Source: Catonia carolina | Taxonomy: Eukaryota > Arthropoda > Insecta > Hemiptera > Achilidae | DNA: 64,000 nucleotides | Direction: 5' to 3' | Assembly (NCBI GenBank): GCA_035578175.1 | Contig: JAQMRL010000003.1 | Location: 108,302,969-108,366,968 of the forward strand | Shown here: piece by piece, positions 12,228 to 23,254 of the stretch | Layout of the letters: the number at the start of each line of letters is the position of its first letter | Numbering within the stretch: position 1 is the first letter of the stretch | Notes under the pieces: model-generated | Database searches by the model: none | What the model saw: only the letters and a program-made list of their open reading frames with translations | What the model was told of the DNA's origin: nothing | Translations under genes and position numbers: made by a program

Positions 12228-12895
12228 AACAAAAGTGTTGTGCAGCAGCAAGAGTGGTTTAGAAGAGATGGGAAATTTAATAGTAGGCAACGAAAATATA
12301 CAGGAAGTTGGGGAATTCTGCTATCTAGGGGAAAAAATAACAAAGGATGGAAGAAGCACAAGTGATATCAAAAGTAGAATTGCTCAAGCTAAAAAGCCTT
12401 TGAAATGAAAAAAAGCTTACAGACTACAAACATTGATTTACAGCTAAGGAAAAATTTCTTAAAACATTATGTTTGGAGTGTAGCATTATACGGGAGTGAA
12501 ACGTGGGTGATAGAGGCTGTAGAAAAGAAGAGGATAGAAGCTTTTGAAATGTGGTGTTATAGGAAAATGTTAAAGATTAGGTGGGTGGACAAAATAAGTA
12601 ATTTAGAGGTTCTTAGGCGAGTGGATGAAAAAAGAAGTATATGGAAGCATCTTACAAAAAGAAGGGATAGGCTAGTGGGGCATATCTTGAGACATCTAGG
12701 TATTGGGATTTCAATAATGGAGGGTAATATTGAGGGAGTAAATTGTAGGGGAGGCAAAGATTAGAATATAAATGAAGAAAAATACAAAAGATGTAGGGTG
12801 TTACAGATAGGTAAATATGAAAAGACTTGCGCATAGTAGAAAAGCTTTGAAAACTGCATCAAACCAGTCGAGACACTGATGACAAACAAAAATTC
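12228..12895 (+). pseudogene. LINE reverse transcriptase C-terminal fragment
   Basis: Reads GEFCYLGEKITKDGRSTSDI, RIAQAKK, then (12405-12764) WSVALYGSETWVI, EAFEMWCYRKMLKIRWVDKI and KHLTKRRDRLVGHILRHLGI, a wording common in insect RTE/L1-like LINE C-termini. It ends with AACCAGTCGAGACACTGATG before an A-rich stretch. 5'-truncated and out of frame at 12403. Same family as 34078-35090 and 5310-5745. Confidence 0.75.
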
Positions 12896-13059
12896 CTACC
12901 ACCACAACACTGGCTTAACCAAGGTTATTGTTTGTACATAAGATGATGTATTGAAAAGTAATATCTCCATCGCTACGATTGTAATTGTGGGCCAGAGAGT
13001 ATCAAAAATGGTTAGTCATGTACTGAAACTCTTTGTAAACAATTCAGCACACCGCGATT

Positions 13060-13570
13060 TATAACCGTAACCGACAAATTCCAAACCATTCCATTTCCCG
13101 AGAAAGTCATGTTTACCGTTACTGGAACTGTGATGGTATCGTTTATATGAAGTATTTGGAACTCGGCAACATTGTCATCTCCGAACAGTATGTTGGCACC
13201 CTGTCAAATGGGAAGCGACGGGTGTGTAGGGTTCGTCCAGACAAATACCAATTCTGCTTTATTGCAACGCCTGTCCTCTAACAAATCTAAAAACGCGTAT
13301 GACACTCGGGAAGCGTGGGTTTCAAGAGGTTTGCCTCATCAACCTTACAGCCCAGATTTTGCACCCTGTGACTTTTCTCCTTCTGAAGCTAAAGAACATC
13401 TCAAGGGCTTTCTCTTCGTTCTCTTCGATAGCAGACGAGATAGTGGTGTTGAAAAAATGGTGTCGTACAAAAACTTTCGACTTCTTCCATGACAGACTTT
13501 TCGAAAGCGTACTACGTTGGCATGCCAAAAACGGGCAGGTGGAGTGTTATTTTAATTGCACTCTATCTGT
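13060..13570 (+). pseudogene. mariner transposase C-terminal relic
   Basis: The frame 13172-13492 reads LPHQPYSPDFAPCDFSPSEA then KEHLKGFLF, matching the mariner D34D signature around the third catalytic aspartate (usually YSPDLAPCDFFLF...KEHLKG). Other frames supply the surroundings, so at least one shift has occurred. No terminal repeats were found; a SINE-A copy abuts the right side. Confidence 0.6.
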
Positions 13571-13572
13571 TT

Positions 13573-13908
13573 AGTCCAGGGCTAAAAAAATAATTCTGTT
13601 TCTTAACACATAGTTAGCCACTTATATGACTGAACTATTTAAGAACAGAAGAGGTAGAGGTATAAATGATACTAGTCAGAGTTATCTCCTCTGAGAGTAA
13701 TGAATTTCACTATGCAGCCAGACCCTGTGGTGAAAGAAGTGAAGGTGTCATTTGCAGGGTGGAAAGTGAGTGCTTTTCGGAGGGCCTGGCATGCTGATAA
13801 GAATACTCTTTTAACTCAGTGAGGAAGGCGGTAAACCACCTTACTCCTCGTTTTTACTTAGTAAAACCTCTAGAGCTTCAAACCAGCCTCGGCTGTTGAC
13901 CTAAAAAA
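13573..13908 (-). repeat. SINE-A copy
   Basis: Family body with CTAGAGCTTCAAACCAGC and ending GGCTGTTGACCTAAA. It abuts the end of a mariner relic on its left. The last 50 bp of the consensus are missing. Confidence 0.65.
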
Positions 13909-13951
13909 ACAGATAAAATATAAAATAATAGTACGTTGACGTAAAACTAAC

Positions 13952-14901
13952 GGGTGATTCAAAAAGAGCGCCGGTTTTTAAACGGCTGGTTAATTTTTGT
14001 TTATCGGTTGGCAACATTGTTAGACCTCATTTCTATTTCGGAGAACATTCCGATTGACGATTCAGTTGTAGTTTCTCTTGTTCGCAGTGTAGTACTCTCG
14101 CAGTCTGTGTCTAACCATGGAGAAGTTTACTATTGCACAACGAGTGTTAATCGTCAAAACATTTTACCAGAGTGGAGAGAGTTATGCGGCTACTATCAGG
14201 CGACTTCGCGGTACTCTAGGACGTAATGAAGCACCGAATGAATCAACAGTTCGCAGGCTCATGAAAAAGTTTTTTGAGACGGGTTCAACAGTCGACCTTA
14301 AAAGTTCTGGACGTCGTCGTTTTGGCCGAACTGAGCAGAACGTTGCGTTGGTTCGTGACAGTGTGGCTGTTAGCCCAGCAAAATCAATACGTCGCCGTTC
14401 TCAACAATTGGGTTTACGATGTTCGTCTGTACGGAGAATTCTTCGGTACGATCTCCAATATCACCCGTATAAAATTCAGTTGCTGCACAAGAAACAATGT
14501 TGTTGCTCCGTGAACGGTTCCAGGATCGCATCATTTCTCGTAATTCCGACCATCAATGGCCACCAAGGTCGTGTGACTTGACGCCTTGTGACTTTCATCT
14601 TTGGGGTCATCTGAAGTCATTGGTGTATGCCAATAAACCCTGAAACATCAATGACTTGAAGGAGGAAATTCGACGGGTTATCGGGCAAATGGAAGTCTAA
14701 ACTTGTCGTGCAGTAATATCCAATTTCATGGACAGAGTTGATGCGTGCCAGCGCAGTGGAGGAGGACACATGCATGACATCATTTTTCATACATGAAATC
14801 GGAAGGTAAGATGAACTTGTTGATGTATTTATTTTCAGTTTTTCAATAAAATAAATCTCTTAATTTGATATATCAAAACCGGCGCTCTTTTTGAATCACC
14901 C
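13952..14901 (+). mobile_element. mariner/Tc1-group transposon with internal deletion
   Basis: Exact 27-bp terminal inverted repeats (13952-13978 and 14875-14901, outer GGGTGATTCAAAAAGAGCGC) bound a 950-bp element, with TA next to the right end. It encodes a transposase whose middle is missing. The relative size suggests a deletion derivative of an autonomous copy of about 1.3 kb. Confidence 0.85.
14117..14760 (+). pseudogene. mariner-type transposase, internally deleted
   Basis: Starts MEKFTIAQRVLIVKTFYQSG and runs about 120 codons through two helix-turn-helix DNA-binding units (STVRRLMKKFFETGS, then SPAKSIRRRSQQLGL and SVRRILRYDLQYHPYKIQ). After about 14480 the catalytic core with the first two aspartates is gone. 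The end is readable in another frame: SRNSDHQWPPRSCDLTPCDF carries the third aspartate, followed by LKEEIRRVIGQMEV and two stops. It cannot catalyse transposition but could bind the terminal repeats. Confidence 0.75.
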
Positions 14902-15220
14902 TATAGCTGTTAACGGCAATTTTGTAGAAAAGTGATTATATTGGTGAAAAGAATCAGAGTAATCATTTTACACTAATATGTAAACAATATTTCCATTACT
15001 AGTACAGTTAAAGCGATAAAGCCATTACCTTTCAATACACCTTCGTAAGGAAAAAATACCGCAGTTTAGTACATAAAAACATACTGATTTTGCCGTGAAT
15101 TTAAATAAGACATGTGGGTTAATACAGAATGTTTCTTTTCAGTTCATTTTTCATTACAAAGTCAATAAACCTGCTTCTTTCAGGTTTATTTTACGTTTAT
15201 AACATGCACAATCCGGGGGA

Positions 15221-15859
15221 CCTGAGGATTTTTGAGGTTTTGTAAAAAAATTATCATGCATTTCATTGTTTTTGTAGGTTCATGTTCTATGTATTATTTA
15301 AAAGAGAATTTAATATAGATTTTTTTTTATTATAAATTTTAAATTAGTTATTTATAGTACATAAAATGTTATAAACTCTTAATAGTGACAAGGAAATTTT
15401 TATGAAAAAACATTTTTTACATGATACACGTTCAAACATATAACTGCATTTAGTGTTGAAAATAAAGCCATGAAGTGTATGATAATTCTACACCGTTGTA
15501 AAGAATGAAATAATGTTTATAATTATGTATTACAAGACACATTTATTGTACTTACCAATAATATTTCCAGGTTCTAAAACCAAGAATATTTACACAAAAC
15601 ATTTGTTGCACTTTATTTATAGTTCTAAGCAGTACATGATGGATGGTACAGAATATGTTTATATTATAACAAAATACATTACACATTATGTGGGTCAAAA
15701 TTTTGAAAGTGAAACTTTCGATGTCTTGTAGAAAAAACAACAAAAAATGCAAGAAATATGCAGTTTCTTTCGTGGTAATAAAACTAATATTTACTTAGTC
15801 TTTATTTTTTAATCTCCATTAAAATAAAAAAAATTTAATAAGAAAATTTTGCAAAATAT
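15221..15859. other. No gene supported
   Basis: AT-rich. The overlapping frames at 15513 (+) and 15552 (-) are mutual shadows without domain content. Confidence 0.45.
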
Positions 15860-16500
15860 GAATAGAATGTCAGTACCGTGGCATGTCCCAACACCGGGCA
15901 TTTCACTTTCATATTAATAAATTTTTATATACCTAAAATAATTTTTAAACTTTTTAATTTATATCTACTTTCCTGAACACTTCTTTAATTTTTATATAAT
16001 AAAAAAATTAAGATTAAAACTAAAATATTTGATTTTTTTTGCGTTTTAACGATGTCCTAGGAGTTATTCAGTCCGTACCATGGGGTTATGAAAAATTGAA
16101 TTGTGCACTTATCGATCAACTGGCGGACCGTTCTGTGCAATTATTCTCGCCTTTTTATTGTCGGAGTTCAGTAAGCCATTTTGTTTAATGCAGTTTGTGT
16201 TTATATTGATATTTTAAAACGATTTTGCGTTTGAAGTACGCGAGAAACCTTTGCTTTCGTCAGTACCGTGTGCCTTTTAACTTTGCTATCAGGTTTATTA
16301 AATTTATATTACTTTTGTTGTATTAAGCATTATAAGAATATTGATCTGTAGTTCACTTACTAATTGACTTTTAACAGTGAGAGCTGTAAGTATAACATAT
16401 ATAACCTGAAAATGTCAGTACCGTGGGTGTCAGTCCCATGGAAATCACATGGCACGGTCCTGACCAATAAGCCACGGTACGGACATAATGTTGTTTGGGT
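15860..16500 (+). repeat. Region with repeated CAGTACCGTG motifs
   Basis: TGTCAGTACCGTGG (15869), CGTCAGTACCGTGT (16259), TGTCAGTACCGTGG (16413) and the inverse CCACGGTACGGAC (16473) recur, with CAGTCCGTACCATGG at 16071 as a variant. The 67-residue frame at 16364 spans two of them. No gene is supported. Confidence 0.4.
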
Positions 16501-17268
16501 CAGACGTACTGTCGCTGAAGTAAAAAAATTATTATTTTTTGCACAATTTCCTTGTTCTGTGCCCTAGTAATCTATATTAACAAATATAATGTTAACAAAA
16601 AACAATAAAAATAGTACGTTAGTTGTTGGATTTTTAATATTAAAAACGGTTTAAACTATTTTCATGAAATTTTATAATTTTATGTTTTAGGGTATGAGCA
16701 AGTGTGTAGGGTATGAGCACTGGACAGGAAATAAATGGAATCTTCAGATCATTATTGTATTCCAGTTAACTTCAAACATGGCAAAGAAGAAGAAGTTTTG
16801 CGATGAAGAAAAATTAAGGAAGAAGAGGGAGCAAGACAGATAGAGTAAAAAGAAGATTTGGGGTGACCCTGCTAACAAACAATAACAGACGATAAAGGCC
16901 CATGAAAAATATTTAAAACAAAAAAAAACGTAAATCTATTGGTGAAATGTCCGATCGGGACGTAACGTTACAAAAAAATCTGGTTTGAAACACTCACACA
17001 ACTTTCTCTTTCCAATGCAAATAATAACTAATATAACCTAACATTAAAAAATAAACAAAAAACTAACCGCAAAAACCATTTTTTTAACGTTAATTTTATT
17101 TAGAAACTATACAGTACAGTATAACCATCCAAAAGCTTAACTAAATTTTGAGAAAAAAAACAAATAACTTGATAAATAAACAGAAATATTTTTTAAAGAA
17201 TACATCCCAGTGGATAATTCAAAAGTATAGTGGATGTCAAAAAATAAATTAATAAAAATATAGAACAA

Positions 17269-19957
17269 TTAGATCAATAGATCTCTACTCCATTTTCTTC
17301 GTAGGCGTCGGTGTGGTAAGTTTCGTCTTGACATTTGCTGTATTAAGGGATTGATGTGATCTGTTAATTTTCTGTTAAATTTGGAATATTTTATTTTAGC
17401 AGTTTCTGTTACAAAAGGGATTTTCAAATCGGATTGCAATGTTAAATTTGTTACGTAATATGGGGCGTTCGTTATCATCCGAAGTATTTTTGACTGATGA
17501 GTTTGAATTTTTTGAATGTGAGTTTTCTTTGCGGTCCCAAAAATTTCAATACCGTAATTCCATATCGGTCGTAAATAGGCTTTGTATGTTAATAATTTAA
17601 ATTTTAATGATAGAGTTGATTTTCTGTTGATGAATTTTTAAAGTAATTTTGTACGGTTATTTAGTTGCGAACGTTTTGTTTTGATATGATATCCCCAAGT
17701 CAGTCTACGGTCTAAATGGAGGCCTAGATATCGAACTTTATTTTCTTGCGGTATCTCATTGTTATCCAGGTAAACAGTTGGACAAGTTCTTCTTCTTAAA
17801 GTAAAAGTCACTTGCACAGATTTCAGCGGGTTAACTTTCATTCTCCAGTTTTTGAGCCATGTAGATACCTCATACAAGTGATTTTGGATGTTCATCGAAG
17901 TTTCTTCTGGAGATTCACTGCTGCATAACAGAACGGTATCATCTGCGTACGCTGCTACTGTCGTGAAGTCATTTTCCGGGAAGTCAGACGTAAATATGGA
18001 GTACAAAGCAGGAGATAATATGGACCCTTGAGGAACTCCTGCTTCGATATGCCAGGTATTAGAATATTCCAAACCTTGGCGCACAACAAAATATCTATCC
18101 TCTAAAAATGGTCTCAGAATTCCATAATATGTATCAGCAAAAATAGATTTTAATTTATACAAAAGCCCGGGATGCCAAACCTTATCGAACGTCGAACTAA
18201 TACCCAGAAATACAGCCGATGTGTATAATTTTTGTTCTAACCCTACAGAAATTAAATCAACCACTCTGTGCAGCTGATGAGTTGTTGAATGCTGCCTTCT
18301 GAATCCAAACTGATAATTTGGAGTTGTAGCTTCAATTATCGGCGAAAGTCGATCTAACAAAATTCGTTCAAAAAGTTTAGACACGACTGAAAGAAGGCTA
18401 ATGGGCCGGTAAGAGCTTACACAGTGAGATGGTTTTTCCGGCTTCTGAAATAAAATAATAGTTGACAATTTCCATTGTAAAGGAAAATGCGCAGTTCTGA
18501 GAATAGCATTAAATTTGTTTCGTATAAAAATGATCCTCTTTCTGGTAACTCCTTTAATATCTCTGCAGTTATCAAATCCAGACCTGGTGACTTGTGCAAT
18601 GGAAGACGTTTAATAATATTCTTGACCTCGTTTAAACTCACAGGTTTAGGCGGCAACGATAGCGTAGTTGGGCACGTTACGAATTCCTGTACATCCCTGT
18701 CAAACTCAATGTTTCCTGTTTGCATATGAGGTTTAAATACGTTGCTGAGATGTTCTCCAAATAAATCAGCTTTTTCTTGGTCAGACTTGGCCCAGGTTTG
18801 GTTCTCACGCCGAAGAGGAGTCGAAACTGGAACTTGCTTTAGAAGTCGCTTTGTTGCTCTCCATAACGAGCCATCTTCTGTGTCCAGGGAATTCAAGCGG
18901 CTTTCAAAGCGGTCGAGTTTAACTGCCCAGATTTCCTTTTTAAGTCTGTTGGATAGCCGATGACAGTAGATTTATCGTCCGGAAGTCTTGTACGATGCCA
19001 TCGACGACGTGCTGCCCGTTTTTGAGTAATTAATTTCCGTATGGATCTGGGATAATGAGGTCTCTTGCGTTCATTTTTTGAAACAGTTATTGCAGAATCC
19101 CATGCAGCAGATTGAATGATAGAGGTAAAATCGTCTATGGCGCATTCTAAATCATGAGCAGTTTTTAAAGGGACGTGAACATTTAAATTGTTATTTACAA
19201 GATTTTGAAATTTGACCCAATCCATCTTACCGGTTGGGGTTAGCGATGGTAGTTGCTGTTTATAAAGAGGAGTAGCACTTATAGTTAACAGTACCGGAGA
19301 ATGGTCGGATCTAAAATCGTCTAAATTTTCAACCGCATGGTGAAATCGACTTATACCTCGTGTTATAAATAAATCTAGTATATCAGGTAGCTTTGTGACG
19401 GCAGAAGGCCAATATGTCGGCATCCTGGGCGTTATTACTTCAAATCGATTGTAGTCAATTACATTTAGCAGTTGCCTGCCTCGTGGTGTATTGACTCTAC
19501 ATCCCCACTGAGTGTTCTTCGCATTATAATCACCACCTGCAATAAATGCTGGTCCCAACTCATCGAAAAAATTTTGAAACTCCTCCTCAGTTACTCGAAA
19601 TCGTGGCGGACAATAAACTGATGTTACATTAAATTTTAACTGGTTTAGGTATAAAGAAAGTACAGTTGCCTGAAGAAAATTTGTTGGAGGTTTAGTGAAA
19701 AGGAAGTCATGTTTTAAAGTCGCCTTGATGATAATTGCCGTGCCCCCTTGGCTCCGGTCGGCCGGGTGATCAGTCCGGTAAACGATGTAACCGGGAACGT
19801 AAAAACGAGAACGTGAAGTCAAGTGAGATTCCGAAATGAGGGCGATGTCTATTCTTTTCTCATGTAGCACATATTCTAGCTCATTGAAATGTTGTGAAAT
19901 ACCATTAGCATTCCACAACAAGACGACAAGGGATTTAGATGTCATATTATTTGGCAT
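17269..19957 (-). pseudogene. Jockey ORF2, endonuclease-reverse transcriptase (broken)
   Basis: The N-terminus is an apurinic-type endonuclease (WNANGISQHFNELEYVL, SESHLTS, GGDYNAKNTQWGCR, SDHSPVLL). The reverse transcriptase follows with KSPGLDLI, YRPISLLSVVSKLFER, VPQGSILSPALY and catalytic AYADDTVLL near 17935. The C-terminus (LRPIWNYGIEIFG, MITNAPYYVTN) ends at 17269. At least three lesions inactivate it: a frameshift near 18960, another near 18540, and a TAA nonsense codon at 17638-17640 after which the frame simply continues. In the family this enzyme nicks target DNA and primes reverse transcription there. Confidence 0.9.
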
Positions 19958-21254
19958 TATTTTTAGACATTAAGGCTTGTATAAGTTGAGTCATCAACGA
20001 AATCATTGGAAACAATAGAGTTTTCATTTCCGACAAAAAAGTATTAATTTGACTTGACGGCCCCAACGCAGCATTATATTCCGCAATTTGGGCAGATGAA
20101 AATATGGAAGGTGAATGTACCTGTAATAATGGAGTTTGTCCTCCATGAATTTTATTTCCGGTGGATTTTGAAGGCAACGGTGGAAAAGATGAAGAATTAA
20201 TGTCAGGTACTGGGTGCCTTTGATTTTTTGAATTTTCACTTGTTTTATGAAGGGGTGCCCGACGTTTCTGGATTTCCTTGTATATAGCACACCCTTTGTA
20301 GTTAGCCGGGTGAGACTGGGAACAGAGCGCACACGTGGCTGGCGTATCGCGTGGTTTGGTACAACTGGAAGACTTATGATCCCCTGCACAACGCACGCAT
20401 TTAGGAGCGTGATTACAATAACGTCTTGTATGTGAATATTGCTGGCACCTTAGACATTGAACTATATGGCGTTTTGGACGCGGCGGCTCAACTTTTATTT
20501 TAGAAAAAAATAAAGACTTTACATCAAATATTTGTTGATTATTTTCTGCCTTCTCTAGGTCTACAAACAACAGCGGCAAATACTGTTTTGTGCGATGGGA
20601 CATAACATTCGATACACTGCGTACTGTATGACCTTTCTCCTTCAGTTCTGAAATTATCAGGCTATGATCCATCGACTGGTGCAACCCACGTATGACTACA
20701 CTGAATGGTTTATCTTCAGAAAGCTGATAGCAGTGAAAGTCAGCATTATTTTCTCTCAAATATTTGACACACTTTCTGTAATCATCACCATTGGAAAGGT
20801 AAATAGTGATACCTTGAGTTGTCGAAGAACATTTGAAACTGTCTCCGACTAACTGTTTTAAAATGTTGCATAACGGAACGTAATTTACGTTTGACTTTAA
20901 GAAAATCTGTGGGGGCCGTTGAATGTTCAACTTAGTTTTATCGCTTTCTGAGTTGTCGTTCGAAATATCAGAAAGTAAGGAATATTTATTACTGACAGGA
21001 GTTTTGTTTTCATATAAAATTGAATTTTTCGACCGTGGATCATTCGGATGTATTTTTTTAATAGCATTTTCATCAATAGAAACGTCAGTAATTTTACGTT
21101 TGTTTATTACTTGCCTCCATTCCGTGTTATTGGAACCGTAATTATCTGAATTACTATTTTTGGTTACGTTATCCAAACTCAAACTAGTTTGGATAGTTTG
21201 GACAGTCTCCATAGTAGGACACGGGCCGTAACCAACGTTGTTACTCGGTTGCAT
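19947..21254 (-). CDS. Jockey ORF1, Gag-like nucleic-acid-binding protein (intact)
   Basis: 435 residues, the usual size for a Jockey ORF1. The N-terminal 140 residues are polar and low in complexity. Residues about 190-260 form the pre-zinc-finger domain of such proteins (FSVVIRGLHQSMDHSLI start). Three cysteine knuckles follow at about 264-320: CLRCQQYSHTRRYC (C-x2-C-x4-H-x4-C), CVRCAGDHKSSSC and CALCSQSHPANYKGC. In the family this protein binds element RNA, forms particles and guides it to the nucleus or telomeres. Its stop overlaps the ORF2 start by 11 bp in another frame, the standard arrangement for re-initiation. No lesion is visible. Confidence 0.88.
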   Translation of the reverse strand: MQPSNNVGYGPCPTMETVQTIQTSLSLDNVTKNSNSDNYGSNNTEWRQVINKRKITDVSIDENAIKKIHPNDPRSKNSILYENKTPVSNKYSLLSDISNDNSESDKTKLNIQRPPQIFLKSNVNYVPLCNILKQLVGDSFKCSSTTQGITIYLSNGDDYRKCVKYLRENNADFHCYQLSEDKPFSVVIRGLHQSMDHSLIISELKEKGHTVRSVSNVMSHRTKQYLPLLFVDLEKAENNQQIFDVKSLFFSKIKVEPPRPKRHIVQCLRCQQYSHTRRYCNHAPKCVRCAGDHKSSSCTKPRDTPATCALCSQSHPANYKGCAIYKEIQKRRAPLHKTSENSKNQRHPVPDINSSSFPPLPSKSTGNKIHGGQTPLLQVHSPSIFSSAQIAEYNAALGPSSQINTFLSEMKTLLFPMISLMTQLIQALMSKNNAK

Positions 21255-22369
21255 AGCAACCTAACCTTAAACGAACAAATTTATGGTGTTCGTTGTAATT
21301 TTCTTGGAACAGTTTTCAATATAAAGTAAATTAATTCTGTAAAACACTTACAATGAAACTGAAGGCCAAACGATATTATTTTTACGAAAATGTTCAATAA
21401 TTCAGTACATTTAACATAAAAAATGACCAGCACAAAAAAATAACAAACATCAGCTGTAGTCATCAACTCAATCCGCAAAAACCATAACCCAATTTTAATC
21501 ATATAATAATGAAAGACGCAAAATCTTAAAAAAAACTTTTTTACGTGAAAACAGCCTTACCAAGAATTTCAGCAAAAATGGTACCTACCTTATCTTGTAG
21601 AGCATAAAAAATTAAGTAAATAAGGCGATTTAAAAAAAAATATCGTATGACCAGTTTTTGAGAAATTCGCAAAAAAGTGAAAAATTACACCAGTAACCTA
21701 CTACTTACGGTTGACCGATTTTGATGAAAATGTTCTTGTCGGGTCCGGTAGTGGTATGTATCTTAAGTTTCAAGTTTCAAGTTCGTACACTAATTCGTTC
21801 TTGAGATGTTTTTTAAACACACATACACAGACACACAGACCAATCGCTAAAACCATGATTTTGGGATCAGGGGGTCTGAAAACGTGTAGATCCGGTGAAA
21901 ACCCGATTTCCAAAAATCGACATGAAAACAATACTGTCCTTCCTATACATTTATATAGGCAAGAGAAAGTAAAAATTGAAGGAACAAAAAAGGTTGTCCA
22001 GATTAAGGATGAAGAATGTGGAAAAGGAGAAGAAATTGTTAACAGATAATGGTCTTCAAAATTCCGATGACGAACCTAAAAATCTTCAACATGTATCAGA
22101 CAGAAAACGTCGTAAGAGAAATAAAACTAAGCGGTATAAAGATTAACAATCTCTAATAAATGAAAATAAATCGTAATAGAAACTATTAGAAAATACAATA
22201 AGCGTTGTCACCGTCAGAAAAAAAGGAAAATACGCAGAGGGAAGTGATGAAACCGCAACGCCAAGAACAAGAGTGAAAAAACACTGAAGATAAGCTAAAT
22301 TTCACAAAAGTATTTCGAATGTGGTTAAAAGACTGTTATTTGAGGAAGTTGTCAAGGATCACGTGAGAG

Positions 22370-22930
22370 ATACCTAATTCCAGAAGAGGACATTGCAAAA
22401 TTTGATGAAGAAATTCAAAAGGGTAAGATTTTACTATTTAAAGGAAATTTAGAAGTACACCAGGTGCTAGTAAGACCAGAAATTCAAATAATATGGTTTC
22501 AGAGTATGTCTTGTTTTGACCCAGAGTGCAACGATAATGTTCCCACTACGGTCTAAGTAAAATCGCTTTCGTTGAAGATGATGATTCAGGTATTTCATAT
22601 GAGGAACTTGGGCCATTACCCAGTACTTCTGATGGTAGTAGAAGGTTACAATTCAGCGATGCGTTTAGTGACAGTGAAGAAGTTATGAAAAAAGACGCAG
22701 GTAAAAAAATTGGAAAATCATGAATTGTCTTTACTTATACTTTGCTGGGTTGTACATTCTTGTGATTGGAGAAAAAGAAGTAGGCTCACAAAATCCAGGA
22801 AAGTGCTAACGTATTCCCATTGTTAAATCAGTAAATGTGGAAGATGTGAAAGTGACTTTCCTTAAAACAATGTTGACAACTTTACAGCAGATGACTTCTC
22901 TTACAGAGAAAATGAACTATTTATAAAAAA
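22370..22930 (+). pseudogene. Acidic downstream part of the relict gene
   Basis: Decayed frames follow the basic part. Bases 22420-22550 read LLFKGNLEVHQVLVRPEIQ in one frame. Then 22562-22723 give 53 codons rich in acid and serine (IAFVEDDDSGISYEELG, FSDAFSDSEEV). Later VNVEDVKVTFLKTMLTTLQQ is readable near 22830-22890. Frames and stops change repeatedly, so it is not functional. Linking it to the 16778 piece is inference from position. Confidence 0.35.
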
Positions 22931-23254
22931 AACACAAGTTCTTTAGATACTTCCGCAGTCGAAACTAGTTATCCTCTGTAAGAAAATTTTCTATTTAACA
23001 TTTCAAGAGGAAACCAACCCTGATCATGTAACTTAAAGTAAAATCTACGCCTAAAAGTGTACATGAGACATTTGTTATATGAAAATTAAAACTTTAGTTT
23101 CTAATGCGATTATTTAAAAACATTTCAATTTTTTGGTATCAGTTTAAATGAAAATAATTATTAAAATAGAAGAATTTAAAAATCGAAATTAGTTTCTAGT
23201 TAGTTTAAAAATCAGAATTAGTTCATAATTTTTTAACAATTTGTTTCGTTTTAG

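Larger units (their letters stand above)
11285..15220 (+). repeat. Decayed relative of the Kazal-gene duplicon, without gene
   Basis: Bases 11578-11825 align with 32018-32260, the tRNA-like SINE at 11925-12105 aligns with 32385-32660, and 14910-15185 align with 32760-32960 (shared CAATAAACCTGCTTCTT). Insertions of a LINE fragment, a mariner relic, a SINE-A and a second mariner-type element separate the blocks. No Kazal-like exon is found. Confidence 0.5.
17080..21472 (-). mobile_element. Jockey-clade LINE, nearly full length, 4.39 kb
   Basis: The - strand element carries a 5' UTR, ORF1 (21254-19947), ORF2 (19957-17269), a short 3' UTR and an A tail of seven bases. Both sides carry CCGCAAAAACCAT (17067-17079 and 21473-21485), a 13-bp target duplication that fixes the borders exactly. 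It lies inside a Helitron2-like element. ORF1 is intact and ORF2 is broken, so it cannot move by itself, but it is fairly recent. Confidence 0.9.
16976..21970 (+). mobile_element. Helitron2-like element split by a Jockey insertion
   Basis: The left part, 16976-17079, has TCTGGTTTGAAACACTCACA and ACTTTCTCTTTCC. The right part, 21473-21970, ends GGCAAGAGAAAGT. Removing 17080-21472 and one 13-bp duplicate restores colinearity with 46156-47108 up to about 21525, after which this copy lacks roughly 200 bp. Frames at 21281 and 21711 are repeat DNA. Confidence 0.65.
16778..22146 (+). pseudogene. Lysine/arginine-rich relict gene, split by nested transposons
   Basis: The 5' piece starts at ATG 16778 (MAKKKKFCDEEKLRKKREQD), has stops after 21 and 37 codons and a shift, and reads KRKSIGEMSDRDVTLQKN up to the Helitron2-like insertion at 16976. 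It resumes at about 21985 with QKRLSRLRMKNVEKEKK and KRRKRNKTKRYKD, stopping at 22146. Basic, coiled, bZIP-like stretches of this kind recur in multi-copy, possibly transposon-borne genes of insects. I do not recognise a named family. Further reading frames continue to about 22930. Confidence 0.4.

Noticed and set aside
15513..15752. Overlapping frames on both strands
   Set aside because: Low-complexity AT-rich shadows of each other without recognisable content.
21711..22049. 112-residue + strand protein
   Set aside because: Most of it is the 3' half of the Helitron2-like element; the frame is not kept in the relatives at 2324 and 46156.
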